Part shown: in pieces, positions 23,026 to 33,462 of the stretch
Numbering within the stretch: the first letter of the stretch is position 1
Layout of the letters: every line of letters begins with the position of its first letter
Source of the DNA: Enoplosus armatus
Lineage: Eukaryota; Chordata; Actinopteri; Centrarchiformes; Enoplosidae
Direction of reading: 5' to 3'
Assembly: GCF_043641665.1 (NCBI RefSeq)
Contig: NC_092200.1
Span: 2,677,194-2,741,193 of the forward strand
DNA: 64,000 nt
The notes under the pieces: model-generated
What the model was told of the DNA's origin: nothing
The model's input: only the letters and a program-made list of their open reading frames with translations
Databases searched by the model: none
Program-made: the position numbers and the translations under genes

Positions 23026-25517
23026 TCACTTTCTCTTTGGTTTCCGGTTTCACACAGACTTTAAGGTCTCCTTTAGATTGACTCTGAATCTTGGCTCCTC
23101 TGACAGTTGCTTCTATTCACTTCTGTCATTGAATAATCAGGAAGCAGACGGCGTCACGCTGAAGCTGGAATCTGGGATCTGCACTCTGTGTTTGAATCAC
23201 TTTCCTTCCTTCAGTTGCGAAGCCCTCTGGATCAATATTTACCCTTGTGTGATTTCTGTCCGCCTTTTGGCGTCTGTGCTGCCTCAGATAGATGCTGCGT
23301 GTTTTTTTTTACGGTGCAGGAGGTTTGCAGTTGAACTCTTGAACATCTTTTTCCAAATTTTTTGTTTTTAAATGTCTCTTTTGTCGATTAGTTACATCAT
23401 ATTCTTTTTACTTTTGGTGATTTTACATTACATTTTTATGTTCTGTCTCTTGTCTTGCACATTGTATTGCATGTATTTGTAAAGAAATGCCCTAAATAAA
23501 TAGGTTTAATAATAGTAATAATACAGCTACTACTACTACTGATAAAAATAATAGTCAGATAATGCAAAAGCCAGCTATTAAAAAGTGATTATGCTTGCTT
23601 TCTTTATGAGAGTTCGAGGAGAAGATCAACATCACTCTCATATCTGTGCAGTAATAACACAACTGGAGTCAGGAGGCAATTAGCTTAGCTTAGCATAAAG
23701 ACTGGAAGCAGGGGAAACAGCTAGCCTGTCTCTGTCCAAAGGTGACCCAATCCACCTACCAGCACTGATTAACTTGTGGGTTTTTAACTTTAGACAGAGC
23801 CAGGCTAGCTGTTTCCCCCTACTTCCATTCTTTGTGCTAAGCTAGGCTAATTGCCTCTTGGCTCTAGCTCCATACTGAACATACAGACATGAGATTGGTA
23901 TCCATATTCATAGATTCATAGATTGAGTGTTTTTCCCAAAATGTTGCACAATTTCTTTAACGTCTGACACGACATTCGACCGTGTAGATGACATAATGTT
24001 GTTTTAGGCAAAATAATGGATGGATTTTAGATTTAAAGTGTCATTTGATGGTGAGAGCTATCACACACACACAGTTCTCATCATCAAAGGTAACCAGCTC
24101 CTACAGGCAGCTGCAGTGTAGTAAAATTCAGAGCTACAGGATTTATTTTCAGATGCAATAACTGGCTCATTAGAGGGTGTGAAGGCACAGAGTTGCAGCT
24201 GCTGACACGTATCCACATCGTCATTTTAACAACGCTGCTGTTTGCCCAGATGATGCAGGAGCGAGATTCCTGCTGAATGTCAAGTCAGTGGGGATCCATG
24301 TGAAAGGTTGTGTGTTGGACTCGCACCAGGCTGCTGTTCAGATGAAGCCACGCGGGGCTGCATTTAGCCGCGCGTTTGTTGTGAAACGTAGCCTGCTCGT
24401 TTCCGCTCTCGGCTCTGATCCTCAGATGCACCACCTGTGACTGCTGCTCAGCCTCCGCTATTACATAATCCCCCTCTAACAGGTTGGCGCAACATTTAGC
24501 AATGGCACTTTTGTGTAGTTTGTTTCCTGGAAAGGAGGAAGAATTCCTACAATGTCACACCGGAGACAGGGAGGTGAGGGGAGTGCATGCAGACGTGGTT
24601 TGTGAACCTTTTGTTTCCTTCATGTCCACTGCAGCTCGGTGCAGAACAGCGAGAGAGGGAAGAAGATCGGGAACGCCATGATCACCACCAGTCGCAGCGT
24701 GGTCCAGACTGGGAAGGTAGTGGGTAAGAAAGCTCAGAAATCAATCCCCAAGTTTAGCCAAAAATCAGATGTCTGAGGGAAGACATTGACACTCTCAGTC
24801 AGTCTGATGGTGCTGAACCATCCTTGAACTCTGCTGCTGACACAATATTACTGGTGGACTTAAACCAGATCAACCACAGTTGTGTGTGTCCGGCAAAATT
24901 CACCACTAATGTCAAAGATCCAGATATTGATTGGTCTCAACAAGACCTGTTTTTTTTAGTATACTTTCTCTTGCTGTGAGTCAGCTGCTCTCTCAGCTTC
25001 TGCAAACCAAACTACAGTGTAATTATGCAGAATTTTACAGTGTAGAAGATTTTATTCAGTGAGTCAACCAGAAGCTTTCATCAGACATCTTTTTCTCTTG
25101 ATTTTCTCTTGTTTTCTCCCAACAAACCAAACATGTAAAAGCTATCCACCTCTTGTTATGCATGTTTCTGAGTATCTTCTGAGTTTTTTGAGCACTAGTG
25201 TTTATATCAATAACAAATTATTTTCAATTCCCTCAATTAGTTTTTCCATGAAACCTTTTTTATTGAACAAAAATAATCTAATGTTCTCAAATGTCAAATG
25301 TTGCCTAAACACAAACAGCCGTACACTAACTTTGGCCAAACAGGAAAATTCTCACTGTTCTCCACCTCTGCTCCCAGGTCAGTCGGTGGGCGGAGCGTTG
25401 ACCAGCGCCAAGTCGGCCATGTCCTCCTGGTTCTCCACACTGGCCCAGCCCGCAGCTGTAGCCACCCCGGCCTGTCCAGAGCCCGCCACAGAGCCCGCCA
25501 CAGAGGTCAAACCCTGA
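4875..25517 (+). CDS. avl9: AVL9 homolog, DENN-like cell migration / secretory factor
   Basis: Sixteen coding exons: 4875-4958, 8076-8196, 12199-12284, 13388-13459, 14872-14961, 15056-15122, 15549-15589, 15680-15718, 15820-15889, 16484-16974, 17276-17410, 17492-17711, 18174-18291, 18607-18660, 24635-24723 and 25378-25517. They sum to 1917 nt, 638 aa (human about 648), with consistent phases. The start MESHGRDELKGPVLHIVVVG begins the N-terminal DENN-related region. Exons 2-9 read through LPFLALPDGAHNYQE, SCYRQIEAKALKVRQAD and VLILFKLILLEKKVLFY. Exon 10 is an acidic, Ser-rich linker containing SSESDWETLDPSVLEE. Exons 11-13 give GYLCLPYMALQQHHLLSDVT and ENRDDVFLDGTGWEGGDEW. The C-terminal tail is disordered. 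Known role: yeast Avl9 acts in late secretory transport and human AVL9 in cell migration and polarity. Its neighbours lsm5 and kbtbd2 are the same as in human. Intron 14 is about 6 kb and repeat-rich. Confidence 0.96.
5719..5750. repeat. Short tandem duplication in avl9 intron 1
   Basis: CTGACTAGATAAAGC occurs twice back to back, followed by a partial third unit (TTGACTAATA). No function is apparent. Confidence 0.6.
5820..5990. repeat. Dispersed repeat family A, partial copy
   Basis: TGTTTTGGACTGTTGG and GAAGACGTCATCGTGCCCTC are followed by AGACGATTAATTTATTAATC and a closing AGTCACAACCCTAG. The order of words is the same as in the copy at 35525-36045. Confidence 0.6.
7440..7620. repeat. Dispersed repeat family C (TTAGCATGCTAAC type)
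   Basis: Words in order: GTGCTAATTAGCAAATGC, TAAACTAAGATGGT, CTGCTAAACATCAGCATG, then CTCACAGAGCTGCTAGCAT. The same order is seen at 46540-46740, 50755-51190 (split) and 62215-62380. It lies in avl9 intron 1. Confidence 0.75.
9770..9920. repeat. Retroelement-tail-like, A-rich stretch
   Basis: GATAAGCTTTTATTGATCTG, followed by a TTGCAGCAGCAC word and a long A-rich run, resembles the reversed fish retroelement 3' end with 'TTTATTGATC'. It lies in avl9 intron 2. Only the tail is recognisable. Confidence 0.4.
10646..10668. repeat. (CCCCCA)n simple repeat
   Basis: Four CCCCCAC-type units lie in avl9 intron 2. On the minus strand this is a G-rich tract with four G-runs, so it could form a G-quadruplex. 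Confidence 0.7.
10893..11851 (+). repeat. Local direct duplication inside avl9 intron 2
   Basis: The 37-base segments 10893-10929 and 11815-11851 agree at 34 positions by eye. Both start AGGAGGAATT and end TATTATTCCGTA. The copies lie 922 bases apart in the same orientation. Between them are family A and B repeat fragments. This suggests an intron-internal segmental duplication or two remnants of one unlisted repeat. Confidence 0.6.
11260..11625. repeat. Family A copy followed by family B fragment
   Basis: Positions 11260-11485 carry TTAATTGTTTTCATTATCAA, then AGTCTGCAGATTATTC and TCAATTAACTAATCGTTTCA (family A). Positions 11555-11625 carry AGTAGTACTAGAGTAAATG and TCATTTCACCACTGG (family B end). 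Both lie in avl9 intron 2. Confidence 0.65.
12376..13168. mobile_element. Putative nonautonomous inverted-repeat element with nested insertion
   Basis: GTATGTGGACACC at 12376-12388 is the exact reverse complement of GGTGTCCACATAC at 13156-13168, about 790 bases apart. The right side continues with TTTTGGCCACGTG, a familiar end of a common fish repeat. The middle (about 12640-12740) carries ACGTTTCGGTTTACACAGCC and TTCATCAGG, a retroelement-tail word set in reverse orientation, so a second element seems inserted inside. It fills avl9 intron 3. No transposase reading frame is seen. Confidence 0.5.
14130..14465. repeat. Family A and family B fragments in avl9 intron 4
   Basis: 14130-14215 has TTTATTGATCGGTTAGTTG and a word like ATTAATCTGCTGATATTC (family A). 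14250-14465 has GTGGAGAAAGTAGTACAAGT, CTGAAATGTAGTGGAGTAAT and ACTTGAGTAAATGTACTTTA (family B). Confidence 0.6.
19654..19708. repeat. Poly-C run followed by CA repeat
   Basis: An uninterrupted 25-base C run is followed by (CA)n with a CAT interruption, in avl9 intron 14. Such tracts are prone to polymerase slippage, so the exact length may be unreliable. Confidence 0.9.
20458..20472. repeat. Poly-G run
   Basis: A 15-base G run lies in avl9 intron 14, preceded by TTAATTGATTAACTACAAACC. Another G-rich stretch lies at about 19482-19507. Confidence 0.9.
22958..23021. repeat. (CA)n microsatellite
   Basis: A perfect CA dinucleotide array of about 32 units lies in avl9 intron 14, probably polymorphic. 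Confidence 0.97.
23628..23905. repeat. Family D: long near-perfect palindromic repeat
   Basis: The left arm starts near CTCATATCTGTGCAG and runs through GCTTAGCTTAGCATAAAG and GGGGAAACAGCTAGCCTG. The right arm is its reverse complement, ending ACAGACATGAGATTGG. Arms of roughly 115 bases agree at about nine positions in ten around a loop of about 40 bases. The family is seen again at 52890-53070. It lies in avl9 intron 14. The shape suggests a foldback DNA element. Confidence 0.8.
25478..25501 (+). repeat. avl9: 12-bp tandem duplication in the last avl9 coding exon
   Basis: AGAGCCCGCCAC is present twice in tandem, encoding a duplicated Glu-Pro-Ala-Thr unit just before the stop codon. The frame is kept, and the tail is expected to be disordered. 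Confidence 0.8.
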
Positions 25518-25991
25518 AACCGAACCCACCAGTCGTCTCCAGTCTCTGACTGCCTCCTTGTCCTCTGATCTTCTGGCTGCTGTGAAGCCTGAGGTGTCAG
25601 CGGAGTGACAGCTGCTTTTATGAAGGATGTGAGCAGAATCAACGAGTTTCAAGTCTGAACCAAAAAAAAAAACCCTGACACTCTAATCCCTGTTTGGTGA
25701 CTCCGGGCAGCGGGACGCCACTCTGGACAGGAAGGCAGCGCTGCCGTGATACTAACTGTACAGTCCATATCCACTGTGAGGCAGAGACTGCCAACACTAT
25801 CGATCAAATCTCAGCAGGCTGCATCATGTCTGACCGCCTGTCTGTCACTGCTGCAGTTTGTATTGCTGGATGCTTTCCTGTGAGGCTCTCAAGATGCTGC
25901 CGTTGGGTTTCGCGGTGTTCTCTCTTTCCTGCATATTTCTAGAGTTTGTCTATATAGCCGACTATTTTGTTGAGAAGTTATGTAAAAAAAA

Positions 25992-25997
25992 AATAAA
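25992..25997 (+). other. avl9: Polyadenylation signal candidate of avl9
   Basis: AATAAA lies 475 bases after the avl9 stop codon, inside an A-rich run. Use of a more distal site is possible. Confidence 0.45.
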
Positions 25998-28900
25998 TCA
26001 ATATGTCTGTGTCACAGGATTTGACAGAACAGCATGAGCTGTGACACCTCGAAGATTTTGACAGTTTAGGTTTTAAATTCAGTCTGGCTCATGTTCAGTG
26101 ATGCCTCTGTAGTAACATTGTGGTTGTCATGGTAACAGCGTGAAAACCCTCTGTGAGATGATATTGCTCAAAAATACATGTTGAGTGCAACTAACAATTA
26201 ATTTCATCGATTTATTTTTGAGATTATTCGTTAAGTCGGAAAAAGCCCCGAAACTAAATGTAGTAAAAGGTTAAATCAAAAATATAAACGGGATGTATCA
26301 ATAAAAAATATTGTTAGCTAAATAACTTAAATGGAGTGTAAACTGAGATATACAGCTACATACTTTTTCTTTAACCTCCAATCAGTTAGTTAAAAATAAA
26401 ATATATATATATATTTTTCCCTTGTAACAGTAGCTAAAGCCTTTTAGCTGGTAAGGAAACGCTATCAAACTTAGCTAGCTACTTTTTTTGGTTAGTTTGT
26501 TTGACATTGTGAGTAAAAAGACATTAAATCATACACATTTACAAAATATCAAGGATGCAAACAATAAAGCCCAATATTTACGTAAAGAAGAAGAAATGTC
26601 TGCAAACTTCCAAGTTGTGTTAGCTAGCGAACTGTTAGCATTAGCTTGTTGGCTAAAATGCTTTCGCTACGATAGAGTGATACTACAGATGTATGCAGTA
26701 CAGTATATGGGTAATTAACATTTACTGCAGTGATGTAGTTTTATTACAAAGGTTAGCTTCAGTGAGGTAGCCGGCTGAAAAGGCTGGAGTCAAAAATTAA
26801 GTTTTGATTGGTTTTTTAAAGCTTTTTGCTATTTTCTATCAGCTGATCGGAGCTTTAAGTAAAAGTATGAAGCTTTATATTTTTTACGCTTTATTTTAAC
26901 AGTATTACTTATTGATAACTATTTTTTTAACTTGTCTGATAACCTTTTATTACATTATGACACTTTCTGGGCTCCGTAGACGTCTTAAAATTACTTGTTC
27001 TGTCCGTCCAACAGTCCAAAATATTAAAATACCCCTAAAATATTAAATTTAAGATGAAAATTAAACAGCTAATCGACTCATTTCCTGGTTAACGGTTCTC
27101 TCTGCTCTCAAGCATCTGTGACAAATGCAGAACAACATGATTACAAAATGTGAATGCTGTTACTGCAATAACCACAGTGTTATTACTTAGATCCTTGTGT
27201 ACCTAATGCCTGATTTTGTGCCCTGATAAACGTGATGAAAACCTCCCTTAACTATGAAGGAACCTGCACCCAGCTGTGTGTTAACCCTCACCCAGGCCTT
27301 TTTGTACTTTGCCGTCAGAATATATATATTGGGAGAACTATATTTAGTAAATCTGAAGATAGTTTAAAATCAGATATCTTATTTATTTGATGTGTGTAAA
27401 CTTGTAATCTCATAAATATCCATGTTTTGTCATGACAACACTGGAACAAGTCCTAATCTGTGGTGTGAATTTGCACAAAGCAGCCATTATATTCTATTTA
27501 TGCGACTCTTTATCTTGTATATCTGTAATTTCCAGGTGCTTACAGGATCTTTTCCCTCCATGCTACAAATATTCCACAACAGTTGGATTAAAAGTGGTCC
27601 AGTGAGCATGCTCTGTCCAGTCCGGTTTTACAGCTGTAATGAGTGTCATCTTTCTGTCTTCAAAACTCTTTTAATGTTTTCTCTTTCTTTCTTTTTTTTT
27701 TTTTTTGTTCTTCATGCTTTTAAACCTTCTTTGGCCCATTGACTCATTTCTGGACTAAGTATAAGAAAATAGCTGTTAAAGCTGCTTTTTGTTTCTTTTT
27801 CTTTTTTTATCCTCTGATGATATATTTTCATTTTGTATTTAAAAGATATGAATGTATAGTGAATTAAAATTCACAGAATATTTTCTTGACAGATGCTTTT
27901 AATGTATTTGAGAAGAAAGTGATACTATACTATATTGCTGTATTAAAAAAATTATTAAAATATACGTCAGACTTTTATTTTTTGATGATATAGGAACAAT
28001 TCTCTTCTGTTATCCCTCTGGGTTTGTGTCTGGGTACAAATGTAGGTCAGCCAAACAAAGTGTGTGTGTGTGTGTAGAGGAGGTTGTTGTTGTTGTTGTT
28101 GTTGTGGTGGAAACACGTGGACGCACAAAAACGCACCCATGTGCTGTCCGACAACAATTCGGCATCATCACAGGGACACGTGAACCCGGCGACCTCAGCC
28201 CCGAGGCGAGCACACATTCACACCCAGTGATCCTGACTGACAGGGCGGGGGTTGTTTTTGTCTTTAATTCATATACTGATTTTAATTTACTTTTATTAAT
28301 AATCTACAAGATCCTTAAGCCTCCTTCAAGTCATGATGTGAAACAAAAAGAAATCAAGTTTTAGTCAAATGCTTCGTTCTCTTTTTCTTGATAAATGTAA
28401 AATGGTGCCAGTTGTGGTTTGGTAATACGACTGTAAAATATTCTTCACAATTAAAATCACAGTATGTGACGGGATGATGGCTTTTTACGTCTGAGACGCC
28501 TCCTTCAGACTTCCTGAGTGTCAGGTAGCGCAAAAGAAATGCTGTTCAGACAAGACTTTTTTTGTTAAATTAAAAAGTTTTGTTGAAAAACATGCAAATA
28601 ATTCTCAAAGTAAATTCAAATGTAAGGTTTTGGTAAAGGAGACTCTCAGAAGGAGCAATTATTATGCATGTGGCTGTTGAGTTTTCATTGTTTTTAAGGA
28701 AACACTGAAGTTTTAAACTGAACATCATGAAATGCCTGCAACTATTGATTATTTCCACTGATAAATGTTGGTTTTTTTCTGATTTATCGTTGATATGATC
28801 ACCTCAGGTAAAAATATTTAAATATAGCAAACTTTGTCCAGTAAGGTGTAGACCAGTAATCACTGTTAGCTCATTCTTATTCAGTACAACTGCCACTATG

Positions 28901-30319
28901 ATACCTGATATTCTGTAAGAAAATGACTTTTCCCCCCGACACCTTACTTGGAGAAATATAAGCATGTTTTTCTACAAAACACCTTTTTTTCCCATTTAAG
29001 AAAATAAGCAAAACTTGTCAAATGTTATTGAAGCACAAGCAGCTGCTGAAGAACTAATAAAATAGATCAAAATAAAACCAAACTCTTTGCTTGAAGAAAA
29101 AGCAAAAAGAAGTAAACAAGACCATTAAGTCTGGGCGACACTCAACACCAACAATGTGTGTCGCACCAAACTGTTTGAGGTTCCCAACCATAACAACTTA
29201 ACAACCATTTCAAATAAATATCTAAAATGACTTTAAAACAGCAGCACACTTTTGTCAAAACAAAAGAAACGGGGAGTCAGTTTCAGGAACGTTTTTGGTA
29301 TGTTTTTTAATAAATTAACGTTCATTCAAAATACAGTGCCAAAGGAATATGATGCAGCCAAACATGCTAGTAAGGTTTGTCATGAAGCACCTGTGCTCAT
29401 GTTTTTAAGGTAGAAGGAAGACCCCTTCCTTCCCCAACCCGCCCTCTCCACTACTGCTAGCGGTTGCCGAGCGGCCGATTTCCATAGCAACAGCCGTGGG
29501 CCAGCCCTCTCCTCTCACAACCAATCAGCAGCAAGATTCCTCAATATTCACTCGAGAAAAATTAAATCTGATAGGAAAATGGATATCTACCCACAATCAC
29601 ACTACAGTAATGTCTGATATTAAATTAAAAAAAGACACTAATACAAAATAGACCTGGTTATTTTCCCCCACACTAAAACAGTTGTCTTTTAAACGTATGA
29701 AAAATATATATTTTATTATATATATATATTTCAGCAGCTTGGAAATAAAAAAAAAAAATGCATGAGCCCGAAACCTATGTTTGTACTGAGAGTGGAGTTG
29801 TGTGTATTTGCAGAGACCCTCGTGGAAAGAAAGGTTTCATGATGATGTGACGATGGATGGAGTGAGGTGTAAACTGCTAGCTGTGTGGAAGACCTGTGTG
29901 CAAACAGACTGACAGACAGGTGATGGAGGCGCTATAGTGGAGTCAGGGTGGAGGACAGAGCGGTGAGGGAGGAGAGGTGACGGGTGACCGGACCTGCAGT
30001 CACCCTCTTTTTAAACCCTCTCCGCCTCTCACTTGTTTCCCGGTCAGCCCTCCGACCCCTCCCGAAAACCACGGCCCCTGTTCCTCTCGTCTGCGGGGGC
30101 CTTTTGAAGAAATAGATGGATCCCGTTTTTTAAAAAAGGAACACTCTTAAAATCCATCTTTGGAGTATCAAATATTGCACCTGTAAGCTTTTAAAAAAGG
30201 CGGCTCTGAAGAGTTTGGATTCCCAGCAGTTACAACGGATTCTAATGGAGACCCAGAACCCAAAACAACATGTCTAAACTAGTGCTACATGTCCGTTAAC
30301 ACAGCTGAAATTGATTTCT

Positions 30320-30475
30320 TCAAATCGCTTGTTTTGTCCAACCAACAGCCCAAAACCCAAGAATATTCATTTTACAATGACATAAAAACTGAGAAAATCA
30401 TCAAATCCTCACATTTTGGCTTGAAAATTGACTTAAATGATAAATCAATTACCAAAAATCAACTAATCGACAACT
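30320..30475. repeat. Dispersed repeat family A copy
   Basis: CTTGTTTTGTCCAACCAACA, ATTCATTTTACAATGACAT and AAATCAACTAATCGACAA occur in the order typical of the family. The copy lies in the probable 3' UTR of kbtbd2 and might be transcribed as part of that mRNA. Confidence 0.6.
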
Positions 30476-31669
30476 CATTTTTAACTTCTAAAGCAAAAAT
30501 GTCAAACATTCTCTAGTTCCAGCGTCTCAAATGTGAGAATCTGTTTGTAGGTCATCACTAATTTAAGACTTTTGGATTCTGCACTGTTGGTCAGACAAAT
30601 CAAGCTATTTAAAAAGGGCACTTTTGACAGAATAATCCTCCCTGAAAATAATCTTTAGACAACATATTATTGACCTCGGAAATAGTATTTATATGAAGTG
30701 TCTGCATGACTTCCTTGTGAGACATGTACAGCCTTTGAAAACAGCCCACTTACTGGAAATTTCCCCAAACTTTCAGCCACATTTCATGGACCTTGTGCTG
30801 ACAAACTACCATTTCCAAGGTCAGGAATTAAAAAGTTTCAGACTGCTGCATTATTACTTCACCACCATTGATCCATAATGTTCAGTATCTTCTAATACAC
30901 ATCTTTCGTGTCGTGCCATCACTACGTCACAGTGCCAAGGCTCCACCAGAAAGTAGCCAATTTAGTGATTCACTGGCAAAGTGAGGTTTGAAGCGTTTCT
31001 ACAGATCATTTTGATAGTTTTATTTTCTATTGTTGTGATTTTAGGTCACCTTTGAGAATCCAAGCTGAATCAAAGCCGACTGATCTGCTGCCCTCTGCAA
31101 AAGGAAGCAAGCTACCTCTTTCTCAGAGGCTCCTTTTCAAGCCTACGGGGAGTGTTTCTGACACTCTAAGATGGACTCTCAGTTGAGTGTTCCTTTATCA
31201 GTGGTGAGAGAAGAGAAAGAGAGGAGAGGGGGGGGAAGAGAGGGAAGCCACAATCGGAGGGGAGGCTGGGGGATTTTGGTACAGTTGCCATTGTTATTCC
31301 AAGAAGGTTTTACCAGTTGAGTGCATCATCACCCTCATCATCACAAAAAAAATCAGTTGACGTTTAGATTATCACATTGTAGAAACAGTATGACAGATTT
31401 GTAATAATATCTAACAGATGTCACAACTGACAAAAGAAGAAGGAAAAAAAAAAAAAGAACCAAAAAAAAACAGAAGTTTTCAGATTACTAGTATTTTTGA
31501 GGGGCATCTTTTTCTCTCCAAGCTTGTTCATCAGCAACAGCTGTAGCTAACACAAGCTTCCAAAGTCCAGAGATCCCTCCACAACACAGATACCGTCAAA
31601 CCCCCCCCTCATGTTCATCCCTCAGCGTTACAGATTCCTGGTTCAGTCAGCGAGGTAGGGGAGGGGAGC

Positions 31670-33424
31670 TTAAGAGCTATACGGGAGGGTCACCAGCTCC
31701 CCGTCCACCTCAAACTCCTCGCCTCCGTCGGGGGAGAAGAGGTAGGTTGGGGGTTTCCAGGGGGACTCCTCCAGGCAGGAGGGGTACAGCTTCCCCACTG
31801 CACAGCGGAAGTCCTTGCCAAGGTCCCAGAGCACGCGTTCGGACACGGGCTGCCGCAGGTACCAGCGGTCCAGCTCCATGTCGTACTGATAGATAGCGTA
31901 CTTGGCGCGCTCGTTCATGTGGGTTTCTCGCATGAAAATGCACAGCGAGTTGAGCAGCACCACTGCCCGCACGCATGGGTCCGAGTAACGCTTGGCAGGG
32001 ATGTTGGCGGCCAGGCGCCACTCGTTCTTGTTTACATCATAGATCTCCACGGTGACGGAGGAGCCGTCGATGGTGCTCGTGGGCATGCGGATGCCAGAGT
32101 TGCTCACCACGTGGAGGCCGCCGATGTAGAAAATGAGGTCACCGAAGGCAGCCGCAGAGGCGAAACAGCGGCTGGTCTTGCGCATGGCCATCTCCACCCA
32201 GGTGTCGGCTCGGGGGAAGTAGCAGTACATCAGGTCGTGGGTCATCACGTAGATGCAGTCGTGCGCCACCACGGAGGTGCTCCAGTTCCAGGCGAAGGGC
32301 AGGGGGCTCATCATGCTCCACTCGTCCTTCTCGCAGTCGTAGCGCTCCACCGTGCGCTTGTTCAGCTCTCCTCCAACGTTATCTCCCCCGATTGCATAGA
32401 TGAAGCCCTCACAGAACACCAGCGAGGGCTTGATTCGGGCACACAGCATGGGGGTTTTGGGTACCCAGGCATTCTGTTGGGCGTCAAACCAGAAGAAGCT
32501 GTCTACCGAGCGGAAGACCGCCTGTAACTTGCCACTCTTGCCGTGGTTGGTGATCGAGTTTTTGAGAGGGATCTGTCCACCAGCAATGAACACATCGTTG
32601 TCTGGCGTAACGAGGGTTCCCACCTTCTGTAGGTCTCCTGGGGGGTTGCTGAGTTTGTACACTTTCTCTGCCTGCGGGCTGTAACACACTACCGTAGTAG
32701 GCAAGGACCCAGACATTACATAACCCTCGCCCTGCGTTTCTGACATGGCCTCCATGAAGATCAGCATTTCTTCCTTGGTCATGCCTAACCGAGGTTTGAA
32801 GAACTTGGGCATGGACTTGTAGAGGCCCTGCACCACCACAGACTTGTCGTTGGGGGGCAGACCCTGGAACCAGGCGCGCTGCGTCACCTCAGACAGCGCA
32901 TCGATGCGAATCTGACTGAGCACGGAGGACAGGTGCTGCGAGCGTGCCTCCATGTTATACTCCAACCACAGCATGGCCGCCTCACGCACCGTCTCCTCCT
33001 TCTCCACGTTGAGGTTGTCGCTGCTCAGGACGTCTATCAACAGCTCGTGGGAGAGCTGAAGGAAGGCCTCCTGCCTGTAGACCACAGGGAACTTGTGCTC
33101 CACCATGCGCTTAGCGCTCTGCTTTAGCTCACTGCAACTGAACAGGTCGCCGATGCTCAGCATGCGGACGCAGTTCTCAGCGTTTATCTTCTTCACCAGA
33201 TAGTCTCGGCACTGCAGCAACACGTCCTCCACCTGAATGGGACAGAGGACAATGGATGACAGGCTTAAAAAGGCTCAGTAATTTGCTTTAACAGCTGGAA
33301 ACTAGTTTTTAGAAAACATACTCAAACAGGAGGAAATAGTGCATTTGCTAGGGACTATTTTCAGCAGTGGATTAATACACATTTGGTGCTCTAGTGAGTA
33401 TTTCGGCAGCAGGACTGGATTTGG

Positions 33425-33462
<38 letters not shown>

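Larger units (their letters stand above)
25518..31669. other. Convergent spacer with avl9 and kbtbd2 3' UTRs
   Basis: No coding gene is seen in these 6.1 kb between the stop codons of avl9 (+) and kbtbd2 (-). An AATAAA at 25992-25997 is the nearest polyadenylation signal for avl9. Later AATAAA/ATTAAA words around 27870-27960 could serve a longer UTR. The part from about 29300 to 31669 is plausibly the kbtbd2 3' UTR. It includes a C/T-rich stretch at 30000-30090 and A-rich runs near 31445. Family A fragments lie at 26190-26270 and 30320-30475. A (TTG)n repeat lies at 28083-28105. Confidence 0.6.

Noticed and set aside
23690..23860. microRNA precursor
   Set aside because: The stem is far longer than a miRNA hairpin and another copy exists in the window, so a foldback repeat is the simpler reading.
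31919..32527. 202-codon open frame on the plus strand opposite kbtbd2 exon 3
   Set aside because: It is the mirror of a highly conserved kelch coding region with strong codon bias. The antisense frame has no domain, so it is treated as a shadow.
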